Assembly: GCA_016200345.1 (NCBI GenBank)
Contig: JACQEX010000078.1
Coordinates: 1 to 39,745, forward strand
Origin: Nitrospinota bacterium
GTDB lineage: Bacteria > Nitrospinota_A > UBA7883 > JACRGQ01
Direction of reading: 5' to 3'
Length of the DNA stretch: 39,745 nucleotides
The position numbers were made by a program, and so were the translations under genes. Below the pieces are notes generated by a model. That model saw only the letters and a program-made list of their open reading frames with translations. It had not been told where the DNA came from and ran no database searches. Of this stretch, positions 1 through 8,391 are shown piece after piece. Numbering within the stretch: the first letter of the stretch is position 1; the number at the start of each line of letters is the position of its first letter.

Positions 1-649
1 CCACGGCTTGGTCGGCAATCGCCTTCAGCGCGACGATTTTTCCTCCCCTGAATCCGCCGTCGGCGGTAATCAAGACCTCAGGCCTGCTGTCGGCTATCCT
101 ATTTTTTAGCGACTCGGAGGAAAACCCGCCGAAGACGATGCTGTGAGGTGCGCCGATTCTGGCGCAGGCGAGCATCGCTATGGCAAGCTCCGGAATCATC
201 GGCATATAAATCGCCACGCGGTCCCCTTTTTTCACGCCGTGCGATTTCAGCGCGAGCGCGAAACGGTTCACGTCGCGGTATACGTCCTGATACGTCAGAA
301 CCCTCGTGCTTTTTTCGTCGTCCCCCTCCCAGATGATGGCGGCCTTGTTTTTTCTTCCGTTTTTAATGTGCCTGTCGAGGCAGTTGGCGGAGACGTTGAG
401 CTTCCCGCCGGAGAACCACTTGATGTCGGGTGTGTTGAAGTTGTAGTCAAGAACCCTGTCCCATTTTTTTATCCAGTCCAACTCGCCCGCCTTTTCGGCC
501 CAGTAGGCCTCCGGGTCGGCGATGGAACGGGCATACTCCTTTTTGTATTGCTCAAGCGAGCCCATGTAGGCTTTTTTGCTGATTTGCTCGAACGGATTTA
601 TGACCCGTTCCTCGTTCATCATTGATTCTATTTTGTTGCCACCCGACAT
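1..649 (-). CDS. acs: Acetyl-CoA synthetase, AMP-forming (N-terminal part)
   Basis: Activates acetate to acetyl-CoA through an acetyl-adenylate, in the cytoplasm. The minus strand reads from ATG at 649 without a stop to the window edge, about 216 codons of a family that normally has about 650. The translated part has the family's N-terminal helical segment (YWAEKA, then LDW..KW) and the start of the AMP-binding domain (AIIWEGD, LTYQDV, GVKKGDRVAIYMPMIPE, then ARIGAPHSIVFGGFS). GGGGGA lies about five bases before the ATG. The adenylation core and C-terminal domain with the regulatory lysine are outside the window. Confidence 0.95.
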   Translation of the reverse strand, partial: MSGGNKIESMMNEERVINPFEQISKKAYMGSLEQYKKEYARSIADPEAYWAEKAGELDWIKKWDRVLDYNFNTPDIKWFSGGKLNVSANCLDRHIKNGRKNKAAIIWEGDDEKSTRVLTYQDVYRDVNRFALALKSHGVKKGDRVAIYMPMIPELAIAMLACARIGAPHSIVFGGFSSESLKNRIADSRPEVLITADGGFRGGKIVALKAIADQAV

Positions 650-765
650 GGCGTCCCCCATATTGACAGGTTAATTTTTTCCGCCCAAAAATACCGGCTC
701 CTTGGATTTTACACCTTTTTGGGCGGGGTCAAATTGTAAAACTTGCGCGGGGGGCGGGGCTGTTG

Positions 766-771
766 GATAAT
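766..771 (+). promoter_or_regulatory. -10-like hexamer of pheA (leaderless arrangement)
   Basis: GATAAT is followed by exactly seven bases and then the ATG at 779. No Shine-Dalgarno sequence lies in the gap. The same spacing recurs at several other genes in the window, which favours a transcript starting at or within a base or two of the start codon. Inferred from sequence only. Confidence 0.45.
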
Positions 772-778
772 GTGCCGG

Positions 779-1921
779 ATGGCGAACAGGGCGGTTAAAA
801 AGGACGAGCTTGGCGAGTGGCGCAAGGCCATAGACGGACTTGACGCAAAAATCGTCCGGTTGCTCGGCGAGCGGGCCGAATGCGCCCTGAAAATCGGCAA
901 AATAAAGTCCAAAACCGGAGCGCCCATTTTTGACCCCAAGCGCGAGGCTGTCGTCATATCGCGGATAAAAAAATTCAACAAACTGCTCCCGGAAAAATCG
1001 CTTGAGGCGATTTACAGGGAAATTTTCTCGGCTTCGAGGGCGATTGAAAAACCAACGCCTCCCAAGGGGGTTGTTTCAAAGTCCGAGAACAAACCTAGCG
1101 TTGCCCCCAAAAAGGGGGCCGTGGCCTACCTCGGCCCTGCCGGCACTTTCTCGAACGAGGCGGCGTTGGAGATATTCGGCCCGGGCGCCGATTTGCGCCC
1201 ATGCCCGGTTTTTTCAGCCGTGATAGCGGAGGTCGAAAAAGGGATTTCGGAGTTCGGCGTCCTTCCGATTGAAAACTCCGTCGGCGGGAGCGTTGACCTC
1301 TCCCTGGATTTGCTGAACCTTTCTCTGGTGAAAATCATCTCTGAAAAAACGTTGGAGGTGCGCCCGAACCTCGTCTCCATGGCAAAGGGCCTGAAGGGTA
1401 TAAAAAGGCTCTATTCGCACCCCCAACCGCTAAGCCAGTGCAGGAACTCAATCGCGGCGATTCTTCCCGGGGTGGAGGTCATCGAGACATCCAGTACCAC
1501 CTCCGCCGCGGAAAAGGCGGCGAAGGACAAAAACGGCGCCGCCATTTGCAACCTAATAGCCGCGCACAAATACAAGCTGAACGTATTGCGCGAGCGGATA
1601 GAGGATTTTACCAGCCTGACCCGGTTCGTGGTGGTGTCGAACCGCGAGACCAAGGCGACGGGACGCGACAAAACCTCCATTGCCGTCACGCTTAAAAACA
1701 AACCGGGCGAACTTTACAGGCTTCTCGGTGTTTTCAACAAAAGCGGGCTTAACCTCACAAAAATTGTTTCGCGCCCGACGCCCGGCTCCAGTTGGGAATA
1801 CCTTTTCTTTATAGATTTCGAGGGGCACCAAAAGGACAAAAAACCGGCCTCCGCGCTGAAGACCATAGGCGGCATGGGGGAATCGCTAAAAATACTTGGC
1901 TCTTATCCGAGGGAAAAATGA
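779..1921 (+). CDS. pheA: Bifunctional chorismate mutase / prephenate dehydratase (P-protein)
   Basis: Converts chorismate to prephenate and then to phenylpyruvate, committing carbon to phenylalanine. The N-terminal 90 or so residues are an AroQ helical chorismate mutase (IDGLDAKIVRLLGERAE). A prephenate dehydratase domain follows, with YLGPAGTFSNEAA, PIENSVGGSV, HPQPLSQCR and the TRF signature in SLTRFVV that carries the catalytic threonine. The C-terminus is an ACT domain (KPGELYRLLGVF, then KIVSRP) expected to bind phenylalanine for feedback control. A longer reading from TTG 743 or ATG 770 is possible; 779 is preferred because GATAAT sits seven bases upstream. It overlaps hisC by ATGA, so the two are translationally coupled. 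Confidence 0.93.
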   Translation: MANRAVKKDELGEWRKAIDGLDAKIVRLLGERAECALKIGKIKSKTGAPIFDPKREAVVISRIKKFNKLLPEKSLEAIYREIFSASRAIEKPTPPKGVVSKSENKPSVAPKKGAVAYLGPAGTFSNEAALEIFGPGADLRPCPVFSAVIAEVEKGISEFGVLPIENSVGGSVDLSLDLLNLSLVKIISEKTLEVRPNLVSMAKGLKGIKRLYSHPQPLSQCRNSIAAILPGVEVIETSSTTSAAEKAAKDKNGAAICNLIAAHKYKLNVLRERIEDFTSLTRFVVVSNRETKATGRDKTSIAVTLKNKPGELYRLLGVFNKSGLNLTKIVSRPTPGSSWEYLFFIDFEGHQKDKKPASALKTIGGMGESLKILGSYPREK

Positions 1922-3018
1922 CCGAAAAAATTGAAAGCCTTGTTCCTGGATACATCAAGACGTTAAAACCATACGAGCCGGGCAAGCCGGTGGAGGAGGT
2001 GGAGCGCGAGCTTGGGATACGCAAGTGCGTGAAAATGGCCTCCAACGAAAACCCGCTCGGCCCGTCGCCCAAAGCGATCAAGGCCGTCAGGGACGCGGCA
2101 AAAAAAATGCACTTTTACCCGGAGGGGGACTGCTTTTACCTTCGCCAACGGGCGATTAAGGCCTTCGGCGTTAAGTCCGAGGAGTTGATTTTCGGCAACG
2201 GGTCGAACGAAATTATCGAGCTTTTGATGCGGTGTCTTTTGCGAACGGGTGACAACATCGTCGTCTCGCAACACGCGTTTTTGGTCTACAAGCTCGTGGC
2301 GCAGGGGCTGGGCGCGGAGACGATGGAGGCGCCGGCAAAAAACCTGGGGCACGATTTGGGGGCGATGGCCGGCCTGATAAACGAAAGGACGAAATTAATA
2401 TTTGTCGCCAACCCGAACAACCCGACAGGCACGTACTGCAACCTCGACGATCTGACGAAGTTTTTGGACGTCTCCCGGGGGGTGCCGGTGGTGATGGACG
2501 AGGCGTATTACGAATACGCGGAGGCGAAGGATTATCCGCAGACGCTCCCGCTGTTGAAGAAATATCCGAACATTTTTATATTGCGGACTTTCTCGAAGGT
2601 GTACGGGCTTGCCGGTCTGCGCGTGGGGTACGGAATCGGCAACCCCGCGCTGGTGCAGTATCTAAACCGGTTGAGACAGCCGTTCAACGTGAACCTGCTG
2701 GCGCAACACGCCGCCTTATCGGCGTTGGACGACAAGGCCCACATGAAAAAAAGCCTTGCGGTCAACAGGGCCGGGAAAAAATTCCTCTACGCGCAGTTGA
2801 AGAAAAACGGGCTGGAGTTCCAGCCGACAGAGGCTAACTTCATCCTCGTAAAAACGGGGGAGGGGAGAAAGGTGTTCAACGCGCTTCTTAAGCTCGGCGT
2901 GGTCGTGAGGCCGATGGACGTGTACGGACTGCCCGACCACATCCGCGTTACCGTGGACGTTGAGAAAAATAACCTGCTGTTCCTCAACGCACTTTTAAAG
3001 ACGCTTAACGAGAGATAG
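1918..3018 (+). CDS. hisC: Histidinol-phosphate / aromatic aminotransferase, PLP-dependent
   Basis: Fold-type I aminotransferase of the HisC family, 366 residues. Visible marks are FVANPNNPTGTY (substrate and cofactor region), VVMDEAYYEYA (the Asp contacting the PLP ring), and LRTFSKVYGLAGLRVGYG, where the lysine of SKVYG is the Schiff-base residue. The start is the ATG overlapping the pheA stop. HisC enzymes next to pheA often act on aromatic keto acids as well as histidinol phosphate; a phenylpyruvate or prephenate role is inferred from this neighbour only. No other histidine or tyrosine gene lies nearby. Confidence 0.9.
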   Translation: MTEKIESLVPGYIKTLKPYEPGKPVEEVERELGIRKCVKMASNENPLGPSPKAIKAVRDAAKKMHFYPEGDCFYLRQRAIKAFGVKSEELIFGNGSNEIIELLMRCLLRTGDNIVVSQHAFLVYKLVAQGLGAETMEAPAKNLGHDLGAMAGLINERTKLIFVANPNNPTGTYCNLDDLTKFLDVSRGVPVVMDEAYYEYAEAKDYPQTLPLLKKYPNIFILRTFSKVYGLAGLRVGYGIGNPALVQYLNRLRQPFNVNLLAQHAALSALDDKAHMKKSLAVNRAGKKFLYAQLKKNGLEFQPTEANFILVKTGEGRKVFNALLKLGVVVRPMDVYGLPDHIRVTVDVEKNNLLFLNALLKTLNER

Positions 3019-3021
3019 AAG

Positions 3022-3050
3022 CGCCGTTCCCCAACGGCGGGGGATTTTTA
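3022..3050 (+). terminator. Putative rho-independent terminator after hisC
   Basis: A 7-bp stem CGCCGTT / AACGGCG with a CCCC loop is followed by GGGG and then ATTTTTA. It lies between the convergent hisC and marR genes. The T-run is short and separated from the stem by several G, so it is a moderate candidate. Confidence 0.5.
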
Positions 3051-3052
3051 TC

Positions 3053-3496
3053 TCACCCCGTCTTCCCGCCGAGGTTCGCGAACACGCGCCTTAGAAAACG
3101 CTCGAATTGGTCGCGCTCGCCGTCCGAAAACCCATTGTAAAAAAGCGAGGTCATTTTTTCGGAAACCCCTTTGAATTTTTTTTCAAGCCTTTCGTTGGCC
3201 GGCGTGCGGGCGACCAATATCTTTCGCCTGTCGCCGGGGCGCCTGACCCGCGCAAGCAAGCCTTTTTGCTCGAGTCTGTCCAGCATGGCGGTTAGCGTGG
3301 ATTTCTCAAGCGCAGTTTTTTGCGCAAGCTCCGAAATCGGAATTCCGTCCTTCTTCCATAGGACAAACAAGATGCGTCCCTGGGCGGAGTTGATTTCGCC
3401 CAGCCCCTCGTCGCGCAATTTTTTTGAAAAAATCCTTTTCGCCGACTGGTGGATTTTGGAGACAAGGAAGCCCCCCTCGCGGGCCGTTTTTTTCAA
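3053..3496 (-). CDS. MarR-family transcriptional regulator
   Basis: Winged-helix repressor of 147 residues, the usual MarR size. The HTH and wing are visible as GIPISELAQKTALEKSTLTAMLDRLEQKGL followed in the family position by LLARVRRPGDRRK (motif D...R..DRR). The frame starts at TTG 3496, overlapping the stop of the upstream flavin-reductase-like gene, so it is probably translated by coupling from that gene. Together they form a two-gene minus-strand operon behind the palindromic site at 3994-4019, which is a natural place for self-repression. The effector is unknown. Confidence 0.88.
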   Translation of the reverse strand: MKKTAREGGFLVSKIHQSAKRIFSKKLRDEGLGEINSAQGRILFVLWKKDGIPISELAQKTALEKSTLTAMLDRLEQKGLLARVRRPGDRRKILVARTPANERLEKKFKGVSEKMTSLFYNGFSDGERDQFERFLRRVFANLGGKTG

Positions 3497-3975
3497 CGGC
3501 GCCCAAAATCCAAAATCTGCCGTTCAAGGCGGCAATAGTAAATTCCGCGTTTCGGCCTCATCCTCAACACGGTGTGATCCGGGTCCTCGACGCCGCCCGG
3601 ATAATACAATTCCCACCCCTTCTGCCACACGCGCCGCTTTTCGTCCGGGTTGGAGACCACCTCCATGTCCCCCGTCAGCGACAATCCGGTGAATTCGGCC
3701 GGGATGGCGTAATACGCCGTCGCGCGCTTGTCATTGAGAATCTGCCTCGTTTTTCTAGAGGATGAGTTTGTCGTGAAATATAAGGCCAGGTCTTTATCAT
3801 GCCCTTTGAACAAGGGGGCTAGGTCGGGGAATTGCGCGGATTTTCGCAGGTTGAACATCGCCCGGACGTCCGGGTACCCGTCCTCCCCGATGGTCGCGAC
3901 ATAAGCCGCCTCCGCGACTTCCAACAACGCGACGGTCGGGGATTTCTCGTCCGCTTCCAGATTTTTTGAGTTCAT
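3493..3975 (-). CDS. Pyridoxamine 5'-phosphate oxidase-family protein (split-barrel flavin-binding fold)
   Basis: A 160-residue protein with the split beta-barrel pattern of this family: AAYVATIGEDGYPDVRAM near the N-terminus, LALYFTTNSSSRKTRQI in the middle, then AIPAEFTGLSLTGDMEVV. It resembles the general-stress-protein-26 group, which binds FMN, F420 or haem and reduces small molecules; the true substrate cannot be told. It is first in an operon with the MarR regulator, whose start overlaps its stop. That pairing suggests a stress- or xenobiotic-induced reductase. Confidence 0.82.
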   Translation of the reverse strand: MNSKNLEADEKSPTVALLEVAEAAYVATIGEDGYPDVRAMFNLRKSAQFPDLAPLFKGHDKDLALYFTTNSSSRKTRQILNDKRATAYYAIPAEFTGLSLTGDMEVVSNPDEKRRVWQKGWELYYPGGVEDPDHTVLRMRPKRGIYYCRLERQILDFGRR

Positions 3976-3993
3976 ACAGCCTCCAAAAAGTTT

Positions 3994-4019
3994 CTATATA
4001 GAATGGTACTATATAGTAC
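3994..4019 (-). promoter_or_regulatory. Putative MarR operator: two CTATATAG palindromes, one inside a 14-bp perfect palindrome
   Basis: CTATATAG occurs at 3994-4001 and again at 4009-4016, 15 bases apart. The second copy is the core of the perfect palindrome GTACTATATAGTAC at 4006-4019. The site sits about 20 bases upstream of the start of the flavin-reductase-like gene and its MarR partner, where a repressor would block transcription. Binding is inferred. Confidence 0.6.
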
Positions 4020-4106
4020 TTTTTAAGGCGCGTCAAGCTATACTCGGAATCGCGCCAAAAACGGCCACGTTTCAGCACTCGGAAGGGATTTTAAACGGGC
4101 CGGGTA

Positions 4107-4112
4107 TATAAT
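4107..4112 (+). promoter_or_regulatory. -10 hexamer of apbE (leaderless arrangement)
   Basis: TATAAT ends six bases before the apbE ATG at 4119, and the gap TCCACC holds no Shine-Dalgarno. A transcript from here would begin at or next to the start codon. Confidence 0.5.
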
Positions 4113-4118
4113 TCCACC

Positions 4119-5030
4119 ATGCTTGAGCTACACGGATTTCCGTTCGAGGCGATGGGAACGGTTTGCAACCTCTATTTTTACGCGGAGGACGAGGCGCGCG
4201 CCCAAACGGCGGCCGACCAGGCTATCGCCGAGGTGGCGCGGATCGAGACAAAATATTCCAGGTACGACCCGGAGAGTTTTCTCTCCCATATAAACAGCGT
4301 CGCCCAAATTGGCGGGGAGTTGGAGGTGGACGACGAAACCGCCAGCCTGCTGAATTTCGCCCATTACTGCAACGCGCAAAGCGACGGGCTTTTCGACATA
4401 ACCTGCGGAATTTTGAGGAGGGCGTGGGGTGACTTTTCGGAGGAGCACCTGCCGGAGAAGGGGGCGATAGAAAAGCTTTTGCCTCTCGTCGGGATGGAAA
4501 AAATACGCTGGTCGACGCCGCGTTTGGCGTTCCCGGTTCCGGGGGTGGAGTTGGATTTTGGGGGATTGGGGAAGGAGTACGGGTCGGACAAGGCGGCCGA
4601 CGTTTTGGCCGACAACGGCATAATGCACGGGCTTGTGGATTTAGGCGGGGATATGAACGTGCTGGGCCCGCACCCGAACGGGGAGCCGTGGCAGATCGGA
4701 ATAATTCACCCAAGGGAGCCGGGTCAACTTTTGGGGAATGTGGCAATTCACAAAGGGGCCTTGGCAAGTAGCGGCGATTACGAGCGGTGCGTAATTATAG
4801 ACGGCGAGAGATACAGCCATATATTGAATCCCAAGACCGGCCGGCCCTCCAAGGGGCTGGCGTCCGCAAGTGTGATGGCCCAGAGGTGTATTTTGGCCGG
4901 CAGTATGACCACAATAGCCCTGTTGAAGGGGTTGGACGGCCCTAGATGGCTTGCGGAGAGAAACGAAAAACATTTATGTTACGATGTTGACGGTAATCAG
5001 GGCGGGAACATAGTTCTCAGCCCAGCCTGA
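4119..5030 (+). CDS. apbE: FAD:protein FMN transferase (ApbE family)
   Basis: Transfers FMN from FAD to a Ser or Thr of flavoproteins such as the NqrB/RnfD class. The 303-residue protein has the family features in order: FPFEAMGTVCNLYFY at the N-terminus, GLGKEYGSDKAADVL, DLGGDMNVLGP, and the C-terminal block GALASSGDYERCVIIDG then YSHILNPKTGRP. There is no signal peptide or lipobox, unlike many ApbE proteins, so it probably works in the cytoplasm. No Nqr or Rnf target gene is in the window. Confidence 0.92.
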   Translation: MLELHGFPFEAMGTVCNLYFYAEDEARAQTAADQAIAEVARIETKYSRYDPESFLSHINSVAQIGGELEVDDETASLLNFAHYCNAQSDGLFDITCGILRRAWGDFSEEHLPEKGAIEKLLPLVGMEKIRWSTPRLAFPVPGVELDFGGLGKEYGSDKAADVLADNGIMHGLVDLGGDMNVLGPHPNGEPWQIGIIHPREPGQLLGNVAIHKGALASSGDYERCVIIDGERYSHILNPKTGRPSKGLASASVMAQRCILAGSMTTIALLKGLDGPRWLAERNEKHLCYDVDGNQGGNIVLSPA

Positions 5031-5303
5031 TGATACTTTTATCGCAAAAAAGACCAAACTAGTTCTAAAATAATACATTTAAAAACAATGAATTGCTTGT
5101 ATTTTTTAAATTTTACTTTTTATAGTTAGAATAAAATAGTAAGTATGTTGAAATTTCTTAGGGTAGTGATGATGGTGATTAAGCAATCTCGAAAAATACC
5201 TCCGAAAAGCCTCGTTTATGCTTGAATAATAATGATTGAATTCAGATAAAATTTATAATATAAAAAGGAAAGCAAAAGGAAAAAAGTAATCGAAAGGGGC
5301 CCG
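5031..5303. other. AT-rich spacer between apbE and the HxlR gene
   Basis: About 270 bases markedly richer in A and T than the genes on either side. I see no tRNA, convincing ORF or strong hairpin. It presumably holds the promoter of the HxlR gene. Confidence 0.5.
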
Positions 5304-5711
5304 TTGAAAAAAAATCTCGTCTCATCCTTTAAAGTCGGCGACCAGCTCTTCCCAATCCTTTCCACCATTGCCATTATCCAAGGTAAGTGGACTTTGCACG
5401 TCTTGCGCGTCCTTTTGTCGGGCAAAAAAAGATTCGGAGAAATTATGTCTGCCACGGGGATTAATCCCAAAACCCTCTCCTCGCGCCTCAAGGAGATGGA
5501 GGAGGCGGGGCTTCTAAAAAGGGAATTTTTCCAAGAGGTGCCGCCGAGGGTGGAATATACGCTCACTGCCAAAGGCGGCGAACTGGGGGATTTGATAAAC
5601 TCGATGTCGCTTTGGGGAGAGAGGTGGAAAAAGGAGAACGACGAATTTTTCCGTCGTAAGGAGGCGCCCCCAAAACAGCCGCCTAAAAACGACTTCATGT
5701 TTATTGACTAG
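5304..5711 (+). CDS. HxlR-family winged-helix regulator
   Basis: 135 residues with the HxlR pattern: IAIIQGKWTLHVLRVLLSG, then KRFGEIMSATGINPKTLSSRLKEMEEAGLL and the wing EVPPRVEYTLTAKG. HxlR proteins bind DNA as dimers and often sense aldehydes or redox state through a cysteine near the N-terminus; no such cysteine is present here. The frame starts at TTG 5304 with AAAGGGG a few bases upstream. It faces the ABC-exporter operon convergently, so its target is not evident. Confidence 0.88.
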   Translation: MKKNLVSSFKVGDQLFPILSTIAIIQGKWTLHVLRVLLSGKKRFGEIMSATGINPKTLSSRLKEMEEAGLLKREFFQEVPPRVEYTLTAKGGELGDLINSMSLWGERWKKENDEFFRRKEAPPKQPPKNDFMFID

Positions 5712-5720
5712 AAATGCGGT

Positions 5721-5752
5721 TAAACCACGAAAAACACAAAAAGGCGCGAAAG
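5721..5752 (+). repeat. Dispersed CACGAAA-type repeat (degenerate copy)
   Basis: ACCACGAAAAACAC followed by AAAAAGGCGCGAAAGG is an imperfect copy of the spacer repeat also seen at 11881, 11944, 13901, 14194 and 33741. It lies between the convergent HxlR and ABC-permease genes. Confidence 0.7.
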
Positions 5753-5769
5753 GCAGGGGGGAGTTTTAT

Positions 5770-6579
5770 TTAAATTCCCTCGGCGTTGAATTTTACCATT
5801 CCGCCGGACTCCAGATTGTCGCGGTAAATTTTTTGGAACAACAGATACATCGCGAAAAGATATGCGAATGCGAGCGCGGTTCCGGCCGCCATGTTGTGCC
5901 CTATTTCAGGCGTGTACCCGCCGACCGAGAGTATCCCCCTGAGGCTCTCGAACACGTAGGCCGGCGGCAACAACAGCGCGATTATGCGCAGGCCGTCCGG
6001 CAGGGTCGAGAGCGGATAATACGCGCCGGAGAAAATCGAGAGCACCATCGGTATCGGCCACGCCAGCCACTCGGCGGAGGTGCCGAAGCGGAATATCACG
6101 CCGGAGACAAATATGCCGACCGCGACGCCGAAGACTATCAAAATAAACATAAACGGAAGAAGCAGAATTCCGATTTTGAAGACGTTGTACCCGAACGCCG
6201 CCCCGGCGACGACCGTCATGGCCGTGAAGCCAAAGAGGCTCGTGACCATGCTGGAGAGGGCAAGCCCGGCTAGGTATTCCCGGATGGCGAGCGGGGACGC
6301 GAAAAAGTTTATAAAATTTTGGCTCCATACGTCCTCCAAAAACGCCATCATCAGCCCCTGTTGGATTCTCCCCATGAAGCCGAGCAGGATGATGGCTCCG
6401 AGGATGACTGTTATGAAGCTAAAATTTGCCTTTCCGAAGGTGCCCAAATATTTGCTGATGAAACCCCACTGGATGATGTCTATAAAAATCCAGACCAGTA
6501 TGCTGGTCAGGCGCGTGGGGTTGCTCTTAAGCAAAAACCATTGCCGGGCGAAAACGGCGAAAATTCTTCTCGGGTTCAT
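5770..6579 (-). CDS. ABC-2 type exporter permease
   Basis: 269 residues with about six hydrophobic segments (near residues 25-45, 55-75, 105-130, 135-165, 175-195 and 235-255). Its late segment IPMVLSIFSGAYYPLSTLPDGLR, with LLPPAYVFESLR after it, resembles the conserved C-terminal region of ABC-2 membrane proteins. It begins three bases after the ATPase gene ends, so the two make one exporter. The substrate is unknown; polysaccharide, antibiotic and lipid exporters all use this fold. Confidence 0.87.
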   Translation of the reverse strand: MNPRRIFAVFARQWFLLKSNPTRLTSILVWIFIDIIQWGFISKYLGTFGKANFSFITVILGAIILLGFMGRIQQGLMMAFLEDVWSQNFINFFASPLAIREYLAGLALSSMVTSLFGFTAMTVVAGAAFGYNVFKIGILLLPFMFILIVFGVAVGIFVSGVIFRFGTSAEWLAWPIPMVLSIFSGAYYPLSTLPDGLRIIALLLPPAYVFESLRGILSVGGYTPEIGHNMAAGTALAFAYLFAMYLLFQKIYRDNLESGGMVKFNAEGI

Positions 6580-6582
6580 ACT

Positions 6583-7329
6583 TTACCTTTCGAACGTAAG
6601 CGGCTCGCGGGCCATGCTTATGAACAGCTCCTCCAAGTCTTGCTTGCCATGCTCCGCCGGAAGCCGGCGCGGGTCGCCGGAAAGAAGAATTTTCCCCTTG
6701 GAAAGAAAGAACACCTTTTTGCAGACCGTTGTTATTTCCTTCATGTTGTGCGAGGCCCAAAGCACGGCCGCCCCGGTGCGGGCCACGTACCTCGTTATCA
6801 ACTCGCGGATCGTCTGTGCCACGCTGGGGTCGAGCGAGGCGGTCGGCTCGTCGAGCAACAACAGCCTCGGCTCGTTTATAACCGCCTTTGCAAGGTTTAG
6901 CCTGCTCAATTCCCCGGAGGAGAGCAGTCCCGTTTTTGTGCCGGAGTATTTTTCCAGGTCGAATTCGCCCAGAAGCGAGTTGATTTTTTTCTCAAGACTC
7001 TTGACGTCGTATAACAGCCCGAAGACGTAGAGATTTTGCCTGACGGTGAGGTTTGGGGGGAGGTGGGAGTAGACGGCGGAGAAATTTGTGGTCTTGCTTA
7101 TTTCCTCCCGGTCCGTCGAGAGATTTTTTCCAAAAACCTCCACGGAGCCGGATGTGGGTTTGATGAGCCCCAATATCATGTTGATCGTTGTGGTTTTTCC
7201 TGCGCCGTTCGGCCCGAGGATGCCGATGATTTCGCCGGACTCCATTCCGAAGGATACTCCGTCCACGGCGTTTACGGTTCTATACCGCTTCGACAAGGCG
7301 CTGACTTTTAAAACGACGCGGTCTGGCAT
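6583..7329 (-). CDS. ABC transporter ATP-binding subunit
   Basis: 248-residue ATPase partner of the permease at 5770-6579. Walker A is GPNGAGKTT, the signature is LSSGELSRLN (LSSGE in place of LSGGQ), Walker B is LLLLDEPTASLD, and the switch histidine is in WASHNM. The family powers export of drugs, lipids or glycans. The gene is closely followed by its permease and preceded, 16 bases upstream, by the cyclic-nucleotide-binding gene, so all three may be one operon. Confidence 0.92.
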   Translation of the reverse strand: MPDRVVLKVSALSKRYRTVNAVDGVSFGMESGEIIGILGPNGAGKTTTINMILGLIKPTSGSVEVFGKNLSTDREEISKTTNFSAVYSHLPPNLTVRQNLYVFGLLYDVKSLEKKINSLLGEFDLEKYSGTKTGLLSSGELSRLNLAKAVINEPRLLLLDEPTASLDPSVAQTIRELITRYVARTGAAVLWASHNMKEITTVCKKVFFLSKGKILLSGDPRRLPAEHGKQDLEELFISMAREPLTFER

Positions 7330-7345
7330 TAATAAATTCGCCGCC

Positions 7346-7810
7346 TCACAAACGCCCGATAAATTCGTCGCGTTGTTTGCCTATGAGGTCGGCGGCGCGT
7401 TTGGCCACGATTCTGGCGAGGCTTTTGTAGATTTTTGCAAGTAGCGCGGCGCTTGCCACGCTTTTGAACTTGCTCTCGGAGATGTTGAAAAGTTGCGTGT
7501 TCTCCGCCGCCCTGGCGGAGGCGGTTCTGGTGTGCCCGAACAGTATGCCCATTTCGCCGAATAAACTGCCTTCCTTAAGAACCGTAAGCGTGTGTTTCGA
7601 CCCGTCTCGCTCCACAAAAATTTCCACGGAGCCTTTGATGATTATATAGAAGCTGGCGGCGGGGTCGTTCCTACAAAAAATAATATCCCCTTTGTGGTGG
7701 GTTTCTATGCTTACCAGTTTTAGGAGGGCCGACATCTCGCCGAACCCGAATTCCAAAAAGAAATCGCAACTGGAGCGCATCCTTTCCAAAAGGTCGTTAT
7801 GATTGTCCAT
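7346..7810 (-). CDS. Stand-alone cyclic-nucleotide-binding domain protein
   Basis: 154 residues carrying a CRP-type beta-roll: HKGDIIFCRNDPAASFYIIIKGSVEIFV, then LKEGSLFGEMGILFGHTRTASARAAENTQL. The GEMGIL / RTASARA phosphate-binding cassette is well kept, so nucleotide binding is plausible. There is no helix-turn-helix after it, only an alpha-helical tail, so it is not a classical CRP transcription factor. The ATG at 7810 is chosen because GGGG lies five bases upstream; a TTG at 7840 would add ten residues. It may regulate the adjoining exporter post-translationally, which is inference from proximity. Confidence 0.8.
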   Translation of the reverse strand: MDNHNDLLERMRSSCDFFLEFGFGEMSALLKLVSIETHHKGDIIFCRNDPAASFYIIIKGSVEIFVERDGSKHTLTVLKEGSLFGEMGILFGHTRTASARAAENTQLFNISESKFKSVASAALLAKIYKSLARIVAKRAADLIGKQRDEFIGRL

Positions 7811-7935
7811 TTTTCCCCGGTTAATAAAAAGTCCAGCCAACCGTTGCGTATAGAATAGCAGATTAAGGTGCTTTTATAAACTTCCGGGCGAGAATACACG
7901 GCCCTCGTCGTCCGCAGTTTTTGCGGAAACTCGGG

Positions 7936-8334
7936 CTATGCGGTGATGTTAACGATATCACCCTTGGACGGGGCCGATTGTCTGGCTTCAGTCTTGGCCG
8001 CCGAATTGTACGCGGAATTTTCGGACGCTCCCTTTTGGGATGCCGCGCCAGAAGCGGCGGTCTGACCCCGTTGCGCTGATGATTCCATTTGGGAGTTCTG
8101 GTCGCGGTTTTGGGTTTCGACCGAGGGTTTTACGGCTCCGGATTTAACCGCGGCGTCGAGGTTTGAATAGTTAATCCCGCCGGACGAGGCGTGTTTTGCG
8201 GAAGCGGGGCCTCCGGCGTCGGCCTTGTCTGCGGAAGCTTTTGCGGATTTTTGAGCCGAGTTTGCGGATTTCGCCGGTTTTTGCGCCATCATCTGTTGCA
8301 TTAGCGCGTTGCCTGCGTTGCGATTTATCTTCAA
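7936..8334 (-). CDS. Low-complexity Ala/Ser/Lys/Gln-rich protein of unknown function
   Basis: 132 residues, mostly Ala, Ser, Lys, Gln and Gly, with no signal peptide, hydrophobic segment or predicted compact domain. It is probably disordered. It begins MKINRNAGNALMQQMM and ends GDIVNITA, the only stretches with ordinary composition. The start is TTG at 8334, supported by GGAGG five bases upstream. The short hydrophobic C-terminal tag could be a binding motif. I recognise no family. Confidence 0.6.
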   Translation of the reverse strand: MKINRNAGNALMQQMMAQKPAKSANSAQKSAKASADKADAGGPASAKHASSGGINYSNLDAAVKSGAVKPSVETQNRDQNSQMESSAQRGQTAASGAASQKGASENSAYNSAAKTEARQSAPSKGDIVNITA

Positions 8335-8391
8335 TTAATCCTCCCGGCGGACGCCGGATGTGATTATCCAATCCGCCGGTTTCTTATCGGC

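Noticed and set aside
143-625. Long plus-strand frame at the left edge
   Set aside because: It is the shadow of acetyl-CoA synthetase on the minus strand, whose translation is unmistakable.
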